A stretch of 64,000 nucleotides of DNA from Arthrobacter sp. DNA4 (GTDB lineage Bacteria; Actinomycetota; Actinomycetes; Actinomycetales; Micrococcaceae). A program made the translations under genes and the position numbers. Shown here piece by piece: positions 52,722 through 62,180 of the stretch. The notes beneath the pieces are model-generated. The model was given only the letters and a program-made list of their open reading frames with translations, was not told the origin of the DNA and made no database searches. Numbering within the stretch: position 1 is the first letter of the stretch; each line of letters opens with the position of its first letter. The stretch spans positions 3,472,001-3,536,000 of the forward strand of contig NZ_CP101466.1 in NCBI RefSeq assembly GCF_024362385.1, written 5' to 3'.

Positions 52722-53285
52722 GTGAAGACGACGCCTACCCACACTCCGGCGGCCTGGCTGGCCAGGATGCTGCTGCCGTTGGCCACCGCCACGTTCCTGC
52801 TGGTTTCTTCAGCACCGGCCCAGGCGCACGACGCCCTCGAATCCAGTAACCCGGCCAACGGGTCCACCGTCAGCGCGATGCCGGCGAAGATCGAACTGAC
52901 CTTCGACCACACCCCCATCGCCATCAACTCAATCGTGCGCGTGGAGGATGCCAGCGGTACCGACCAGGCGGACGGGCCGGTGCAGATCGTGGACAACCAG
53001 GTCAGCCAGGCGGTCAAGCCAGGCGCTCCACAGGGAAAGTACAAGGTGGTGTGGCGGGTGGTGTCCTCGGATGGCCACCCCATCGAGGGGACTTTCACCT
53101 TCACCGCCGGCGGCCCGAATGCGGCGCCGGCGGCGGCACCGACGGCCAACGCCACGGCCGCCGACACGGGGCTTCCCGCGCAACTGGTTGTAGTGGGGGT
53201 AGTCGCCGCCGTCCTGGTCTTCGGCCTGGTTGTGGCCGGGATCCTGATCCGGCGCAAGCTGCGGAATCCGGCAGACGAGGGCTGA
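52722..53285 (+). CDS. copC: CopC-domain copper protein
   Basis: 187 aa from GTG 52722, 13 bp after ycnI. Signal peptide ends SSAPAQAHDALESSNPANG; the mature N-terminal His and Asp of AHDALESS are the CopC copper-site residues, with IAINSIVRV and SSDGHPIEGTFTFTA completing the fold. A membrane helix (about 145-168) and RRK tail anchor it. It likely passes copper with the YcnI partner. Confidence 0.92.
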   Translation: MKTTPTHTPAAWLARMLLPLATATFLLVSSAPAQAHDALESSNPANGSTVSAMPAKIELTFDHTPIAINSIVRVEDASGTDQADGPVQIVDNQVSQAVKPGAPQGKYKVVWRVVSSDGHPIEGTFTFTAGGPNAAPAAAPTANATAADTGLPAQLVVVGVVAAVLVFGLVVAGILIRRKLRNPADEG

Positions 53286-53411
53286 GCTTGCCCGGCGCCG
53301 CCTGGACGCCTTGAACCACGCTCCGGACCAACATATGCTGTGGGTCAACCTATGTTCCCCTGCATGGAAAACTGCCGGGGTTCGGCCATTCACAAGGAGT
53401 TGGACTCACGT

Positions 53412-53888
53412 ATGGGTACGCAAGGTGCGCCTGGACACGATGAAGCGTTGGAACGGACCCTCACCGCGTCCAGGGCCCTGCTTGGACTGGTCGCCCGCTC
53501 CCTGGCAGGAGTAGCGGACGCCGTCACGCTTCCACAGTTCCGTGTCCTGGTGCTGCTGGCTTCCAGGGGGCCCGCCCGCATGGGTGATCTGGCACAGCTC
53601 CTCGGTGTCCACCAGTCAAGCTTCAGCAGGACCGCGGACAGGCTGGAAACGGCGGGGCTGCTGGTGCGGGAACAGAGCCCCGGCAGCCGGCGTGAAGTCA
53701 TGGTCTCCGCCACCGCACAGGGGCTACGGATCGTGGAGGACGTGACACAGGCCCGGCGCCGGGAGATCGCCCAGGTGCTTACCGGCCTGTCGCCGGAGGA
53801 ACAGGCAAAGGTTGCCGCCGGTTTTGAACTGTTCGCCCTGGCCGCCGGGGAGCCGTCCGCCGCCGAGAGCCTTTTGCTGGGAATCTAG
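53412..53888 (+). CDS. MarR-family transcriptional regulator
   Basis: 158 aa from ATG 53412. Winged HTH: LPQFRVLVLLASRGPARMGDLA, HQSSFSRTADRLETAGLL and the wing with SPGSRREVMVSAT. AACATA/TATGTT inverted half-sites near 53332-53355 lie upstream and may be its operator. The next gene, a YetF-PAP2 fusion, follows 44 bp later, likely co-transcribed. Confidence 0.85.
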   Translation: MGTQGAPGHDEALERTLTASRALLGLVARSLAGVADAVTLPQFRVLVLLASRGPARMGDLAQLLGVHQSSFSRTADRLETAGLLVREQSPGSRREVMVSATAQGLRIVEDVTQARRREIAQVLTGLSPEEQAKVAAGFELFALAAGEPSAAESLLLGI

Positions 53889-53932
53889 GCCCAGTACAGG
53901 TTCCCGGCGGCCCGCATAGGAAGAGGCACGCC

Positions 53933-55336
53933 ATGTGGGAGGAACTGACACTCACGCCGCAGCAGGCCCTCGAAGTGGTGCTGTCCACTGTCGGGATGTA
54001 CCTTGCGCTGGTGGTCCTGGTCCGCATGCTGGGGCAGCGGGTGCTGGCACGCGTGGCAAGTTCAGACCTCGCCACCATCGTGGCGCTGGGCGCCGTCATT
54101 GGCCGGGCGGCCCTTGGCTACACACCTACGCTTGGGGCCGGCCTCCTGGCCCTGCTGAGCCTCTTCGGGATGCAGGCCGTCACGGGACACCTGAAACGAT
54201 GGCGGGTGGCTGAGCGCTTTCTGCTAAACCGCCCGGTACTGCTCATGTCGGGCGGCACCATCATCCACCAAAACCTGCACAAGGTGCACCTGACCGAAGC
54301 TGACCTCTGGCCCACTCTCCGCCTGGCGGGAGTAAGGAACCTGGACGAGGTGGCCTGCGTTGTCCTCGAAACCACCGGGGAAATCAGCGTACTCAGGCTG
54401 GGCGTGGACCTTGACCCGCGCATCCTGGCTGACGTTCCCTGGACGGACAGCCAGCCAATTCCGAAAGGGCCACAGAAACGAGCCCGCGGGACGGAGCACG
54501 CAGGGCCTTCTGCGACGATGGTGGCCAGGGCTTACCACGGGGGCGTCCACCACTTGTTCTCCGTTCACCACCGGCACGTATCCGCCCGCGTGCGGCGCGG
54601 CTACTACATCGCAGCCGGGGCGCTGGTCCTGACGGGCGCGGCGTTCTTCGCCCTCACCCTGTGGGGTGTCCTCCACAGTGATGGGCTGAGTGCCTTGGAC
54701 CAACCCGTCCGGCAGTGGCTTCTTTCGCACCGGTCGGATGTGCTGACCGCGGCCATGAGGCCGGTGGCGCGGGTGTTTGGGCCGGTGGCCATGCCCATCA
54801 TTGTCCTGGTGGTCGCCGTCGCCTGGACCTTCGCGGAAAGGCATGCGTGGCGGCCCCTGCTTTTCGTCGGAGCAATGGTGGCCGTCGTCATCATTTCACA
54901 GATCATCCTGCCCATGGTCCACCGGTCCCGGCCGCCCGTGGATGCCATGCTCCTGGAACCCGACCCCAGCTTCTCGTTTCCCTCGGGCCATGTATTGGGC
55001 GCATGCGACTTCCTGCTGGTCCTGGCATACCTCGTCACATCACGGCGCCAGGACAAGCGCCTTGCGGGGGCCCTGTGGTCCGTGGCCGCGGTGCTCGGCA
55101 TCGGGCTGGTGACCTTGAGCCGACTGTACCTGGGGTATCACTGGCTGACCGATGCGTTTGCCTCCATGTTCCTGTCCCTGGCGATTATTGGCGCGGTCAT
55201 CGCGTTGGACACCTGGCGCACTGTCCGGGTTGCCGGGGAAGCACGTTCATCCCCCGGTTCCGCTGCCGGCACCGATTCGGAGTCTTCCCCTGGCAGGAGA
55301 AGGCACGAGCCTATTCGGCTTTTTCATCGAAGCTGA
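53933..55336 (+). CDS. YetF(DUF421)-PAP2 fusion protein
   Basis: 467 aa in one uninterrupted frame. Residues 1-170 are a DUF421/YetF-type membrane domain (EVVLSTVGMYLALVVLVRML; ASSDLATIVALGAVIGRA; a soluble domain with VLLMSGGTI). After a polar linker, about residues 205-440 form a PAP2 phosphatase: HRSRPPVD, SFSFPSGH and SRLYLGYHWLTD with the conserved Arg, His and His-Asp. ATG 54518 could start the second half alone, but it has only a weak ribosome site. Phosphatidate, undecaprenyl-diphosphate or a similar lipid phosphate is the expected substrate. Confidence 0.8.
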   Translation: MWEELTLTPQQALEVVLSTVGMYLALVVLVRMLGQRVLARVASSDLATIVALGAVIGRAALGYTPTLGAGLLALLSLFGMQAVTGHLKRWRVAERFLLNRPVLLMSGGTIIHQNLHKVHLTEADLWPTLRLAGVRNLDEVACVVLETTGEISVLRLGVDLDPRILADVPWTDSQPIPKGPQKRARGTEHAGPSATMVARAYHGGVHHLFSVHHRHVSARVRRGYYIAAGALVLTGAAFFALTLWGVLHSDGLSALDQPVRQWLLSHRSDVLTAAMRPVARVFGPVAMPIIVLVVAVAWTFAERHAWRPLLFVGAMVAVVIISQIILPMVHRSRPPVDAMLLEPDPSFSFPSGHVLGACDFLLVLAYLVTSRRQDKRLAGALWSVAAVLGIGLVTLSRLYLGYHWLTDAFASMFLSLAIIGAVIALDTWRTVRVAGEARSSPGSAAGTDSESSPGRRRHEPIRLFHRS

Positions 55337-55407
55337 AGCCACAGGGTGCCGCCTGGACTGATCCGGTCACCGCTTGGTGACAGACTTCGATCTGGGACAG
55401 AACCTGG

Positions 55408-56744
55408 TCAACCCTTGCGTGCCTGGACCTCGGCGGCGCAGGCTTCCGCGTTGTCGAGCAGACGCCGCCGATCCGAAACCGCGTAGTTGGCCGTGGCTAT
55501 TGCGCTGCGCATGCGGTCCAGGTGGTCCATTACCAGGTCCCGGTAGCGGCCCGTCCGGTCACAGAACGCGACCTCCCGCAGGAGGTCCAGCAAACGCCCT
55601 GCCACGTCCGGATCCCCGGCGCCGTAGTACCTGGCCTGGTTTACGGCCAGGTCCATCAGTGCCGGCAGCCCGGGGAGCGACAGCACAACCCGTACCCGGC
55701 CGTCGTCATCGCGGACCTGCTCCGGCCCGGGGTTCCGGTCCACGAGCGGCACAGCAGGGCCGAGAGGTGGCCAAGGACGTGGACCGCCGTGGTGGGATCG
55801 TTGATTCCTGGTGACAAGGCACGCACGGCCACATCCACAAGCTGGCGGAACCCGTACCCGGCGTCCTGGACACTTGTGCGTTCAAAACCTGTGGCGACTG
55901 CCGCATTGATCTCGCGGCACAGCTCTTCCCGGGCGTCCGGGCCATGGCCGGCTCCCATTTCCAGCGGCCAGGCCGTGGCGAAAGGAACCCCTTCCACCAG
56001 GGAGCTCCCTGGATCCCGGTCAATCCGGACCACGGCTCCGAAGTTCACTGCGGCCGCCAGGAGCCGGTCCTTGTCCAGTGAGGTGAGGAACCCGGAGGAT
56101 ACTGCCGGTATGAGGAAACTGCCCGGCTGCGGGGCGGGCACGGCGTCTGCAACCCGCCGGTTCTTCGGGAACACGCGGTCGATGGTGTCCCGGGTTTCCC
56201 GGTCCACCCGGCGCATTATCGTCTCCACCCGTATCTCCCGGGCAAGGTGCGCCAGGAACAGCACCAGGCCCACCACGCTGGCAATGGCAAGCACAAATGC
56301 CACCGTCACCGAAATTTCGGGGACAAAGGCCGTGCTTCCGCTGACCTCGTCACGGACGCTGCGAAGGACCGCCAGGGCGAACGCGAAGGCCGCCAGGAAC
56401 AGCGCCAAGGTGGCGTGGACAAAGCGGTCAGCGGTAAAAGTCCTTAAGAGGCGGGGCGAAAACTGGCTGCTGGCCAGTTGCAGCGTGACCACCGTCAGGG
56501 AGAAGGTTAGGGACGTCACTGTGATCAGGGACCCCGCGATAGCCTGCAGGACCGCCCGCGCCGCTTCCGTTCCCCCGCTGAACAGCACAACCCTGGCGCT
56601 GTCCGGCAGCTGTCCGTCGATGCCCGCATCCAGGGCCGGCAATGCAACCCCGAGTGCCACTGCGGCGGCCACCGCCAACACCGGCAAGGGCCACAACTGT
56701 GTCCGCAGCGCATCCAGCCAATGGGCCGCGCGTCCTTTCAACAA
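55408..56744 (-). pseudogene. DUF2254 membrane protein, split by a one-base frameshift
   Basis: Upstream part from 56744 (TTG; MLKGRAAHWLDALRTQ) has about four membrane helices, DxxT/ILPSxSSG-like conserved runs and ends in frame at HVLGHLSALLCR. At about 55746 the next codons move one base: the other frame continues with LVDRNPGPEQVRDDDGRV and ends at VQARKG (55408). Adding one base (CGCTC to CGGCTC) restores DUF2254-type continuity. Full protein about 440 aa. Either real inactivation or a read error. Confidence 0.7.
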
Positions 56745-57239
56745 GAGCCTGAATTCAACAGCGCCGCCTGGACCATGGACTTACTTCTCCCCCGCCTGTT
56801 GCCGGACTGGGGTTTCAGTGCCGGGCAGGTACTTGCCGTCGCCGCTCGATGCCCCTCAGAGTTATTCAGCCTAGTGGCAATAACTCATCCGGGCCCGGGC
56901 CTCGCGACAGCTGTTGCCCAGTCGTGATGACGCTCCGGCAATCTTGACAGCCTTGTTACGGCCGGAGCATCAAAACGGACCTACGGTTTAAAAGAAGTTG
57001 AAAGAAGCGTCGTTTACCCGGGTACGCGCCACAAAGCAGATTGCCCGGACATTAACCAGGCACTGCGGCGCACGCACCAGAACGTATAGGACCAGCCAAC
57101 GGCCGGCCCCGGATCCCTCTTTTCCATGCCCGGATCCCAGCTCTCGAAGCTCTGGTCATCCGACGGACCTGCGCCTTCCCGCGCACCAAGCGGCAGGGCC
57201 TGCCAATCTCCGCGAATATTGTCCAGGAAGGAATCCTCC
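56745..57239. other. gene-free region before the lipoprotein gene
   Basis: 495 bp. It holds the divergent start regions of the DUF2254 gene and the lipoprotein gene. No clear gene or structure was found. Confidence 0.35.
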
Positions 57240-57692
57240 ATGTCATCCAGCCGAATCATCCGTTTCCTGCTCTGCCTCCTTTTGGCGTTTGGCACTGCTT
57301 TAGGCGTCAGCGGGTGCTACAACTCCGGAGTGCAGAACTATAAGTCCGTTGCCCCTGGCGCCAACCTCGATCTGGCGGGACTCGAACTCCGGAGCATTTC
57401 CGTGGTCGCCGCCGCCAAGGAGCAGCCGGGCCGCCTCCTGGGCATGATCTTCAACCCTACGAGTGAAGACATCCGCCTGGTCATCAGGGACCGGGACAAC
57501 CGTATGGACTTGATAGTCCCGGCCAACGGACAGATCGGCTTCGACACGTCCGAACACATCCTCCAGAGCACCGAAAACCCGCCGGGCGCACGCACAGACC
57601 TAACCCTCCAAGCCAAGGGCAAGAGCGAAGTCATGGATGTTCCGGTGCTTGATGGCACCTTGTCCCAGTACGCGCCCTATGTGCCCAAGTAG
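57240..57692 (+). CDS. lipoprotein, 150 aa
   Basis: ATG 57240 follows AAGGAATCC. Lipobox: FGTALGVSGC with the lipidated Cys at residue 26. The mature part is beta-rich (VAPGANLDLAGLELRSISVV) with acidic loops; no named domain. It would sit on the outer face of the membrane. The next gene has decayed. Confidence 0.7.
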   Translation: MSSSRIIRFLLCLLLAFGTALGVSGCYNSGVQNYKSVAPGANLDLAGLELRSISVVAAAKEQPGRLLGMIFNPTSEDIRLVIRDRDNRMDLIVPANGQIGFDTSEHILQSTENPPGARTDLTLQAKGKSEVMDVPVLDGTLSQYAPYVPK

Positions 57693-57787
57693 CCGCGTGC
57701 CGACGTAGCCCCTTAGCCCGGCACCCGATTCCGCCCAGGCGTCGAAATCCGAATCAGCTCGGGCAGCACCCCAGCCCCGCGTAGCGG

Positions 57788-58282
57788 GCCTTGAAGGTCG
57801 ACCCAAAAGGCCTGCCGGCCGCACGCTTCGCCTCATCGGACCCGGAGGTCGGTTCTATGACGGTGGTCATCGTAAGCCCCTTTGGCTGGGGGAAACGGTC
57901 ACCGCCGGCATTGTTTCCGGCCTCCACCGCAACATGCCGCCGTCCAAGGAATCACCCCTCGAAGCCTGGCTCGGTCAAACACGCAGCCCTCGGTATTGTC
58001 CCGACTGACATCACACCCCAACTTGCCCAACGGTTCTCACTGCCCACCACGGCAGGAGCCCTGGAAATCAGCGTGTCACAGGGCAGCCCGGCTGAACAGG
58101 CAGGCATGAAGGCGGGCGACATCAGCACGCCGTTCGCCCGTATAAAAGTCGGAAACGTCACGGATCTGCTCGCGGGCCTCAGAACGCAGGATCCGGGCCG
58201 GCCGGTGGCTGTCAACGTGCAGCGGGGCACGGGGCAACAGACCCTTCATGTTCCCCTTGTCAGCCTCGCCGGCAAGCCCTGA
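57788..58282 (+). pseudogene. decayed HtrA-like serine protease with PDZ domain
   Basis: The first stretch encodes KVDPKGLPAARFASSDPEVG and TVVIVSPFGWG, a fragment of an HtrA-type protease. At GGGGG 57888-57892 the reading shifts one base to give ETVTAGIVSGLHRNMPPSKE, then back by about 57970 to the PDZ part HAALGIVPTDITPQLAQRFS. The catalytic Ser motif GNSGG is missing, as is the N-terminal half. The PDZ domain alone runs to the stop at 58282. Thus a non-functional remnant, unless a PDZ-only product is made. Confidence 0.65.
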
Positions 58283-58303
58283 CTGAATCACGTGCGGTAG
58301 CGG

Positions 58304-58606
58304 TCAGCCCTCGCACTCGGTGCAGTACAGGTGGCCGTCCTTTTCCTTGGCGATCTGGGAACGGTGCCGGACCAGGAAGCAGGAGTGGCACGTGAACTCA
58401 TCCTCGGCGGCGGGCACCACCACTACCGTGAGTTCCTCGGCAACGATTTCGCCGCCGGGGACGCCAAGCGCGTCGGCATCATCGGGGGCATCCAACTCCC
58501 GGACCACGCTGCGTGCATCCGGGGCATTGGCGGATTTGAGGTCCTCGAGCGAACGGTCCTGTGTTTCCTTGACGTCGGTCCGCAGTTCGTCGTAATCAGC
58601 AGCCAT
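58304..58606 (-). CDS. DUF4193-family protein, 100 aa
   Basis: MAADYDELRTDVKETQDRSL and the C-terminal FTCHSCFLVRHRSQIA...YCTECEG with CHSC/CTEC pairs match DUF4193, a common actinobacterial family with a zinc-ribbon-like end. Acidic middle with DAPDDADAL. Cytoplasmic; function not established. Confidence 0.9.
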   Translation of the reverse strand: MAADYDELRTDVKETQDRSLEDLKSANAPDARSVVRELDAPDDADALGVPGGEIVAEELTVVVVPAAEDEFTCHSCFLVRHRSQIAKEKDGHLYCTECEG

Positions 58607-58676
58607 GGTTATCCTCGTTTCCTTTGCAGTTCCGTGTGCAACGAACCCACCGCCGTTGTTGTTCCCGCCGGCTCAG

Positions 58677-60791
58677 CTACCGCAGCATGGATGCCGGCGG
58701 CGCGGGAATGGACGTTCCCCGATACCCGGCGGCGGCAGCGTCCATGAGGTGGCCCCACTGGGTGCCTGCGATGTCTGACCCGTTCACGCCGGCATAGTAC
58801 TTCCCGTTGATCCTGATGTCCTGGTTGGCCCACTGGGGCCCGAAGCCTTTGTAGCTCCCGAACCACGAGGCGGTGGCGATTCCCGTGGTGGCCCCCACGG
58901 TCCAGGTCTGGGTGTTGCCGTCCGTGGTTCCGGTCTTGGCGAAAATGTCATGGTCCCGGTTGACGGGGATCTTGTAGCCGGAGCCCTTGACCAGGACGCG
59001 TTTGAGGGCGTAGGCCACCCCGGCGGCCACCTTCGGATCAATGGACTGGGTGCAGTTGCCTGAAGGAACAGGGTAGTCGTGGCCCTGGGCGTCCTTGACG
59101 GATTCCAGCGCGACCGGATCGCAGTGGACTCCGCCTGCCGCGAAGGTTGCATAGGCGTTGGCCATGTCCAGCGGCGCCACGTCCTGGGTGCCGATGAGGC
59201 TCGCAATGCCGGACAGGTCGTAGGGCTGGTTCGTGTGGCCATTCTTGACGCCCGCCGCCGTCGCCATCTTCTGGATGTTGCAGAAGTTCAGCCGCGTGGC
59301 GGTCTGGAAGGTGATGGTGTTGATCGACTGGTAGAGGCCCTGCAGGACGCTCATCCGGTAGTAGTGGTACGGATCGTCGTTGGGCAGCGGGGTTTGCCCA
59401 AGCGCTGGGTCATAGGAGCCGGAGGTGGTGCCGCAGCTGTTCCTCCACGGGAAGCCTGCCTTGTAGACGCGGACCGACCCGTCCAGGACCGTGGCCATGG
59501 ACCGGCCGGACCGGAGCCATTCGGCGAAGACGAACGGCTTCATGGTGGAACCGATCTGGAAGCCGCCCGCACCGTCCAGGGGGTCGCCGTTGGCGTCCTT
59601 CTCGGGCAGGGACAGGTTGCCGGTGTAGTTCCCCGGCGCTGCCGCCGGGTTGTAGTTGGTGTTTTGCGCCATGGCCAGCACCTTTCCGGTTCCGGGCTGG
59701 ACGCTGACCAGGGCCGAGCCGCGCTGCAGCGGGTCGGTTGCCGGCAGGGCGGCGTTGACCTCCTTCTGGGCGACCTGCTGGAGGCCGGGGTCCAGGGTGG
59801 TGCGGATGGTGAGGCCGCCCTGGTCCAAGAGCTTTTGCCGGGCATCCTCGTCCGGGCCGAAGGCGGGGCTGTTGAGGATCAGCCGCTTGATGTAGTCGCA
59901 GAAGTAGGGGGCGGAGGCCGCGGCCGCGCAGCCCTGGACGCTGAGGTGGACATCCAGATTTAGGGGTGCGGCCACGGCCTGGTCATGCTGGGCGGCGGTG
60001 ATGCGCCCCTGTTCGAGCATCTTGTCCAGGACCACGTTCCTGCGCGCCCCCACGTGGTCGGGATGGGTAAGGGGGTCGTAGTAGACCGGGCTGTTGACGA
60101 CCGCGGCCAGGGCCGCCGACTGCGGCAGGGTCAGCTTGGCGGCCGGGATACCGAAGTACTCCTGGGCCGCGGTCTGGATGCCGTAGGCGCCGTTGCCGAA
60201 ATAGACGATGTTGAGGTAGCCGTCAAGGATCTGGTCCTTGGAGTACTTCTTCTCCAGGGCGATGGCCAGCTTCATCTCGCGGAGCTTGTCGCCGATGGTT
60301 TTCGACGCCCCTGTGGTCACCTCGTCCGCGTTGCCGTTGGCGACCAGTGATTCGATGATGATGTTGTTGACGTACTGCTGGGTGATGGTTGACGCACCCT
60401 GGCGGCCGCCCTGGACCGTCACGGCAAGGGCCCGGAGGATGCCGGTGGGATCAATGCCCCCATGCTCGTAGAACCGGGCATCCTCGATGGAAATGATGGC
60501 GTCCCGCATGAACGGTGACATCTTATCCAGGCTGACGGGGACGCGGTTCTGTGAATAGAACGTGGCGATGACGGACCCGTCCTTCGCCAGCACCCTCGAA
60601 TTCCGTGCCGGCGGATTCAGTTCCAGCTCGGCCGGGAGCTGGTCGAAGAAGCTGATGGAGCGGCCCGCAACCGTTGCCCCCACCGCGGTGGCGGGAACGA
60701 AAAGACCCGCCGCCAGGATGCCGCAGGCTACGCAGACCGTGATGAAGGCCAGCAGTTTCGCTACCAGCGCCTTTTTCACGTGCATGCACAT
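58677..60791 (-). CDS. bifunctional class A penicillin-binding protein
   Basis: 704 aa from ATG 60791, after AAAGGAAAC. A single N-terminal membrane helix follows KKALVAKLLAF. GT51 transglycosylase region: SIEDARFYEHGGIDPTGILR with the catalytic Glu and GASTITQQYVNN. Transpeptidase region: STMK with the active Ser, YQSIN, and FAKTGTTDG with KTG. It polymerises and cross-links peptidoglycan outside the membrane. Two cysteine-bearing insertions (NSCGTTSGSYDP and VHCDPVAL) and a long C-terminal loop are visible. Confidence 0.94.
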   Translation of the reverse strand: MCMHVKKALVAKLLAFITVCVACGILAAGLFVPATAVGATVAGRSISFFDQLPAELELNPPARNSRVLAKDGSVIATFYSQNRVPVSLDKMSPFMRDAIISIEDARFYEHGGIDPTGILRALAVTVQGGRQGASTITQQYVNNIIIESLVANGNADEVTTGASKTIGDKLREMKLAIALEKKYSKDQILDGYLNIVYFGNGAYGIQTAAQEYFGIPAAKLTLPQSAALAAVVNSPVYYDPLTHPDHVGARRNVVLDKMLEQGRITAAQHDQAVAAPLNLDVHLSVQGCAAAASAPYFCDYIKRLILNSPAFGPDEDARQKLLDQGGLTIRTTLDPGLQQVAQKEVNAALPATDPLQRGSALVSVQPGTGKVLAMAQNTNYNPAAAPGNYTGNLSLPEKDANGDPLDGAGGFQIGSTMKPFVFAEWLRSGRSMATVLDGSVRVYKAGFPWRNSCGTTSGSYDPALGQTPLPNDDPYHYYRMSVLQGLYQSINTITFQTATRLNFCNIQKMATAAGVKNGHTNQPYDLSGIASLIGTQDVAPLDMANAYATFAAGGVHCDPVALESVKDAQGHDYPVPSGNCTQSIDPKVAAGVAYALKRVLVKGSGYKIPVNRDHDIFAKTGTTDGNTQTWTVGATTGIATASWFGSYKGFGPQWANQDIRINGKYYAGVNGSDIAGTQWGHLMDAAAAGYRGTSIPAPPASMLR

Positions 60792-60981
60792 GTTTCCTTT
60801 GCTCGTTGGCTGCGCAAACGGAATCACACAAGTGGTTCGCGCGTGCTCCAGTGAGCCTGCCCGGGCTTCTTGCCAGCGCAGCGTCCCCCTGCTTACATGT
60901 AGTAGTGCATATGTTATTTGCCAGCATACGTCCAGTCCCCCACCCCGATGCAAATGGCAGCAGCTCAGCGCAGGCACCGGA

Positions 60982-62163
60982 ATGAAGGCCATCGTGGTCG
61001 GTGCCGGCATCGCCGGACTCGTCGCGGCCCGCCAACTGGGCTTGGCTTACTGGGACGTTGAGGTGCTGGAAAAGTCCCAGGCGCCGCGGCCCGACGGCTA
61101 CATGATGGACTTCTTCGGCCCCGGGGTGGAGGCGTCGGAGCGGATCGGCCTGTACCCCCGGCTGGCAGAGGCGGCCTACCACATCCAGTCCGCCGACTAC
61201 GTGGACACCGAAGGCCGCACCACCTGCAGCATCGACTACCTCCGGTTCTCCAAGCTGGCCGGCGGGAAAGTCCTGAGCCTGCTGCGCCCGGACATCGAGG
61301 CAGCGGCCCTGGCGGCGCTGGCTGACGTCCCGGCCGGCAGGGTGCGGGTGCGTTACGGGGCACGGGTGGTCAAGGCGCGCACAGACGGCGATGGCGTACA
61401 CGTCCTCGTCGAAGATGGCCTCCGGCAGGAGACGGGCGCCGATGTGCTGATCGGTGCAGACGGCATCCACTCAGGGGTGCGCGCCGGCGTCTTCGGCCCC
61501 GAAAGGGACTACCTCCGGCCCCTGGGCATGCGGGCCGCGGCGTTCATCGTCACCGAGCCGTCCCTGAATGCGCGCTTCCGGGGCCGGTTCATCCTCACCG
61601 ACACGCTCAACCGCATGGCCGGGCTGTACGGCATCCGGCAGGACGAGGTGGCCGCCTTCCTGGTCTACCGGGACGCCGTGTCACCGGGGAAAGAGGCAGC
61701 AACCGCCCGCCAGCGGCTCCGCAGCGAGTTCGCCGGCCTGGGCGATGCGGTGGAGAGGCTCCTTGACCTGTGCCCCGGGCACCCCTATGACGACACCGTG
61801 GCGCAGGTGGTCATGCCCCGCTGGCACACGGAGCGCACAGTCCTGGTGGGTGACGCCTGCGGCGCCGTGTCGCTGCTGGCCGGTCAGGGCGGCTCGCTGG
61901 CCATCGCCGGGGCCGCGCTGCTCGGTGACATCCTGGGACCGGTGACCCGGACCAGGGGCATCGGCGGGGCGCTGGCGCGGTTCGAGCAGCAGTGGCGCCC
62001 CGTGGTGGAGGTGGCGCAAAAGTCGGGACGGCGGACCGCAGCGACGTTCCTTCCCAGGAACAACACCCAGCGCCTGCTGCGCAGGTGGGTCATCCGCGCA
62101 ACCCGCCTGCCCGGCGTCGATCAGTTGGTTGCACACCAAATCCTGCGCAGCATCGCCAAGTAG
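60982..62163 (+). CDS. FAD-dependent monooxygenase, TetX/PHBH-like
   Basis: 393 aa. N-terminal VVGAGIAGLVAARQLGLAYWDVEVLE is the Rossmann FAD-binding site, and LVGDACGAVSLLAGQGGSLAI is the second FAD motif of the PHBH group. No transmembrane segment. It resembles TetX-like or geranylgeranyl-type monooxygenases, but substrate cannot be called. Divergent from the PBP gene across 190 bp. Confidence 0.88.
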   Translation: MKAIVVGAGIAGLVAARQLGLAYWDVEVLEKSQAPRPDGYMMDFFGPGVEASERIGLYPRLAEAAYHIQSADYVDTEGRTTCSIDYLRFSKLAGGKVLSLLRPDIEAAALAALADVPAGRVRVRYGARVVKARTDGDGVHVLVEDGLRQETGADVLIGADGIHSGVRAGVFGPERDYLRPLGMRAAAFIVTEPSLNARFRGRFILTDTLNRMAGLYGIRQDEVAAFLVYRDAVSPGKEAATARQRLRSEFAGLGDAVERLLDLCPGHPYDDTVAQVVMPRWHTERTVLVGDACGAVSLLAGQGGSLAIAGAALLGDILGPVTRTRGIGGALARFEQQWRPVVEVAQKSGRRTAATFLPRNNTQRLLRRWVIRATRLPGVDQLVAHQILRSIAK

Positions 62164-62180
62164 GGCGCGCCCAAGGGCGG

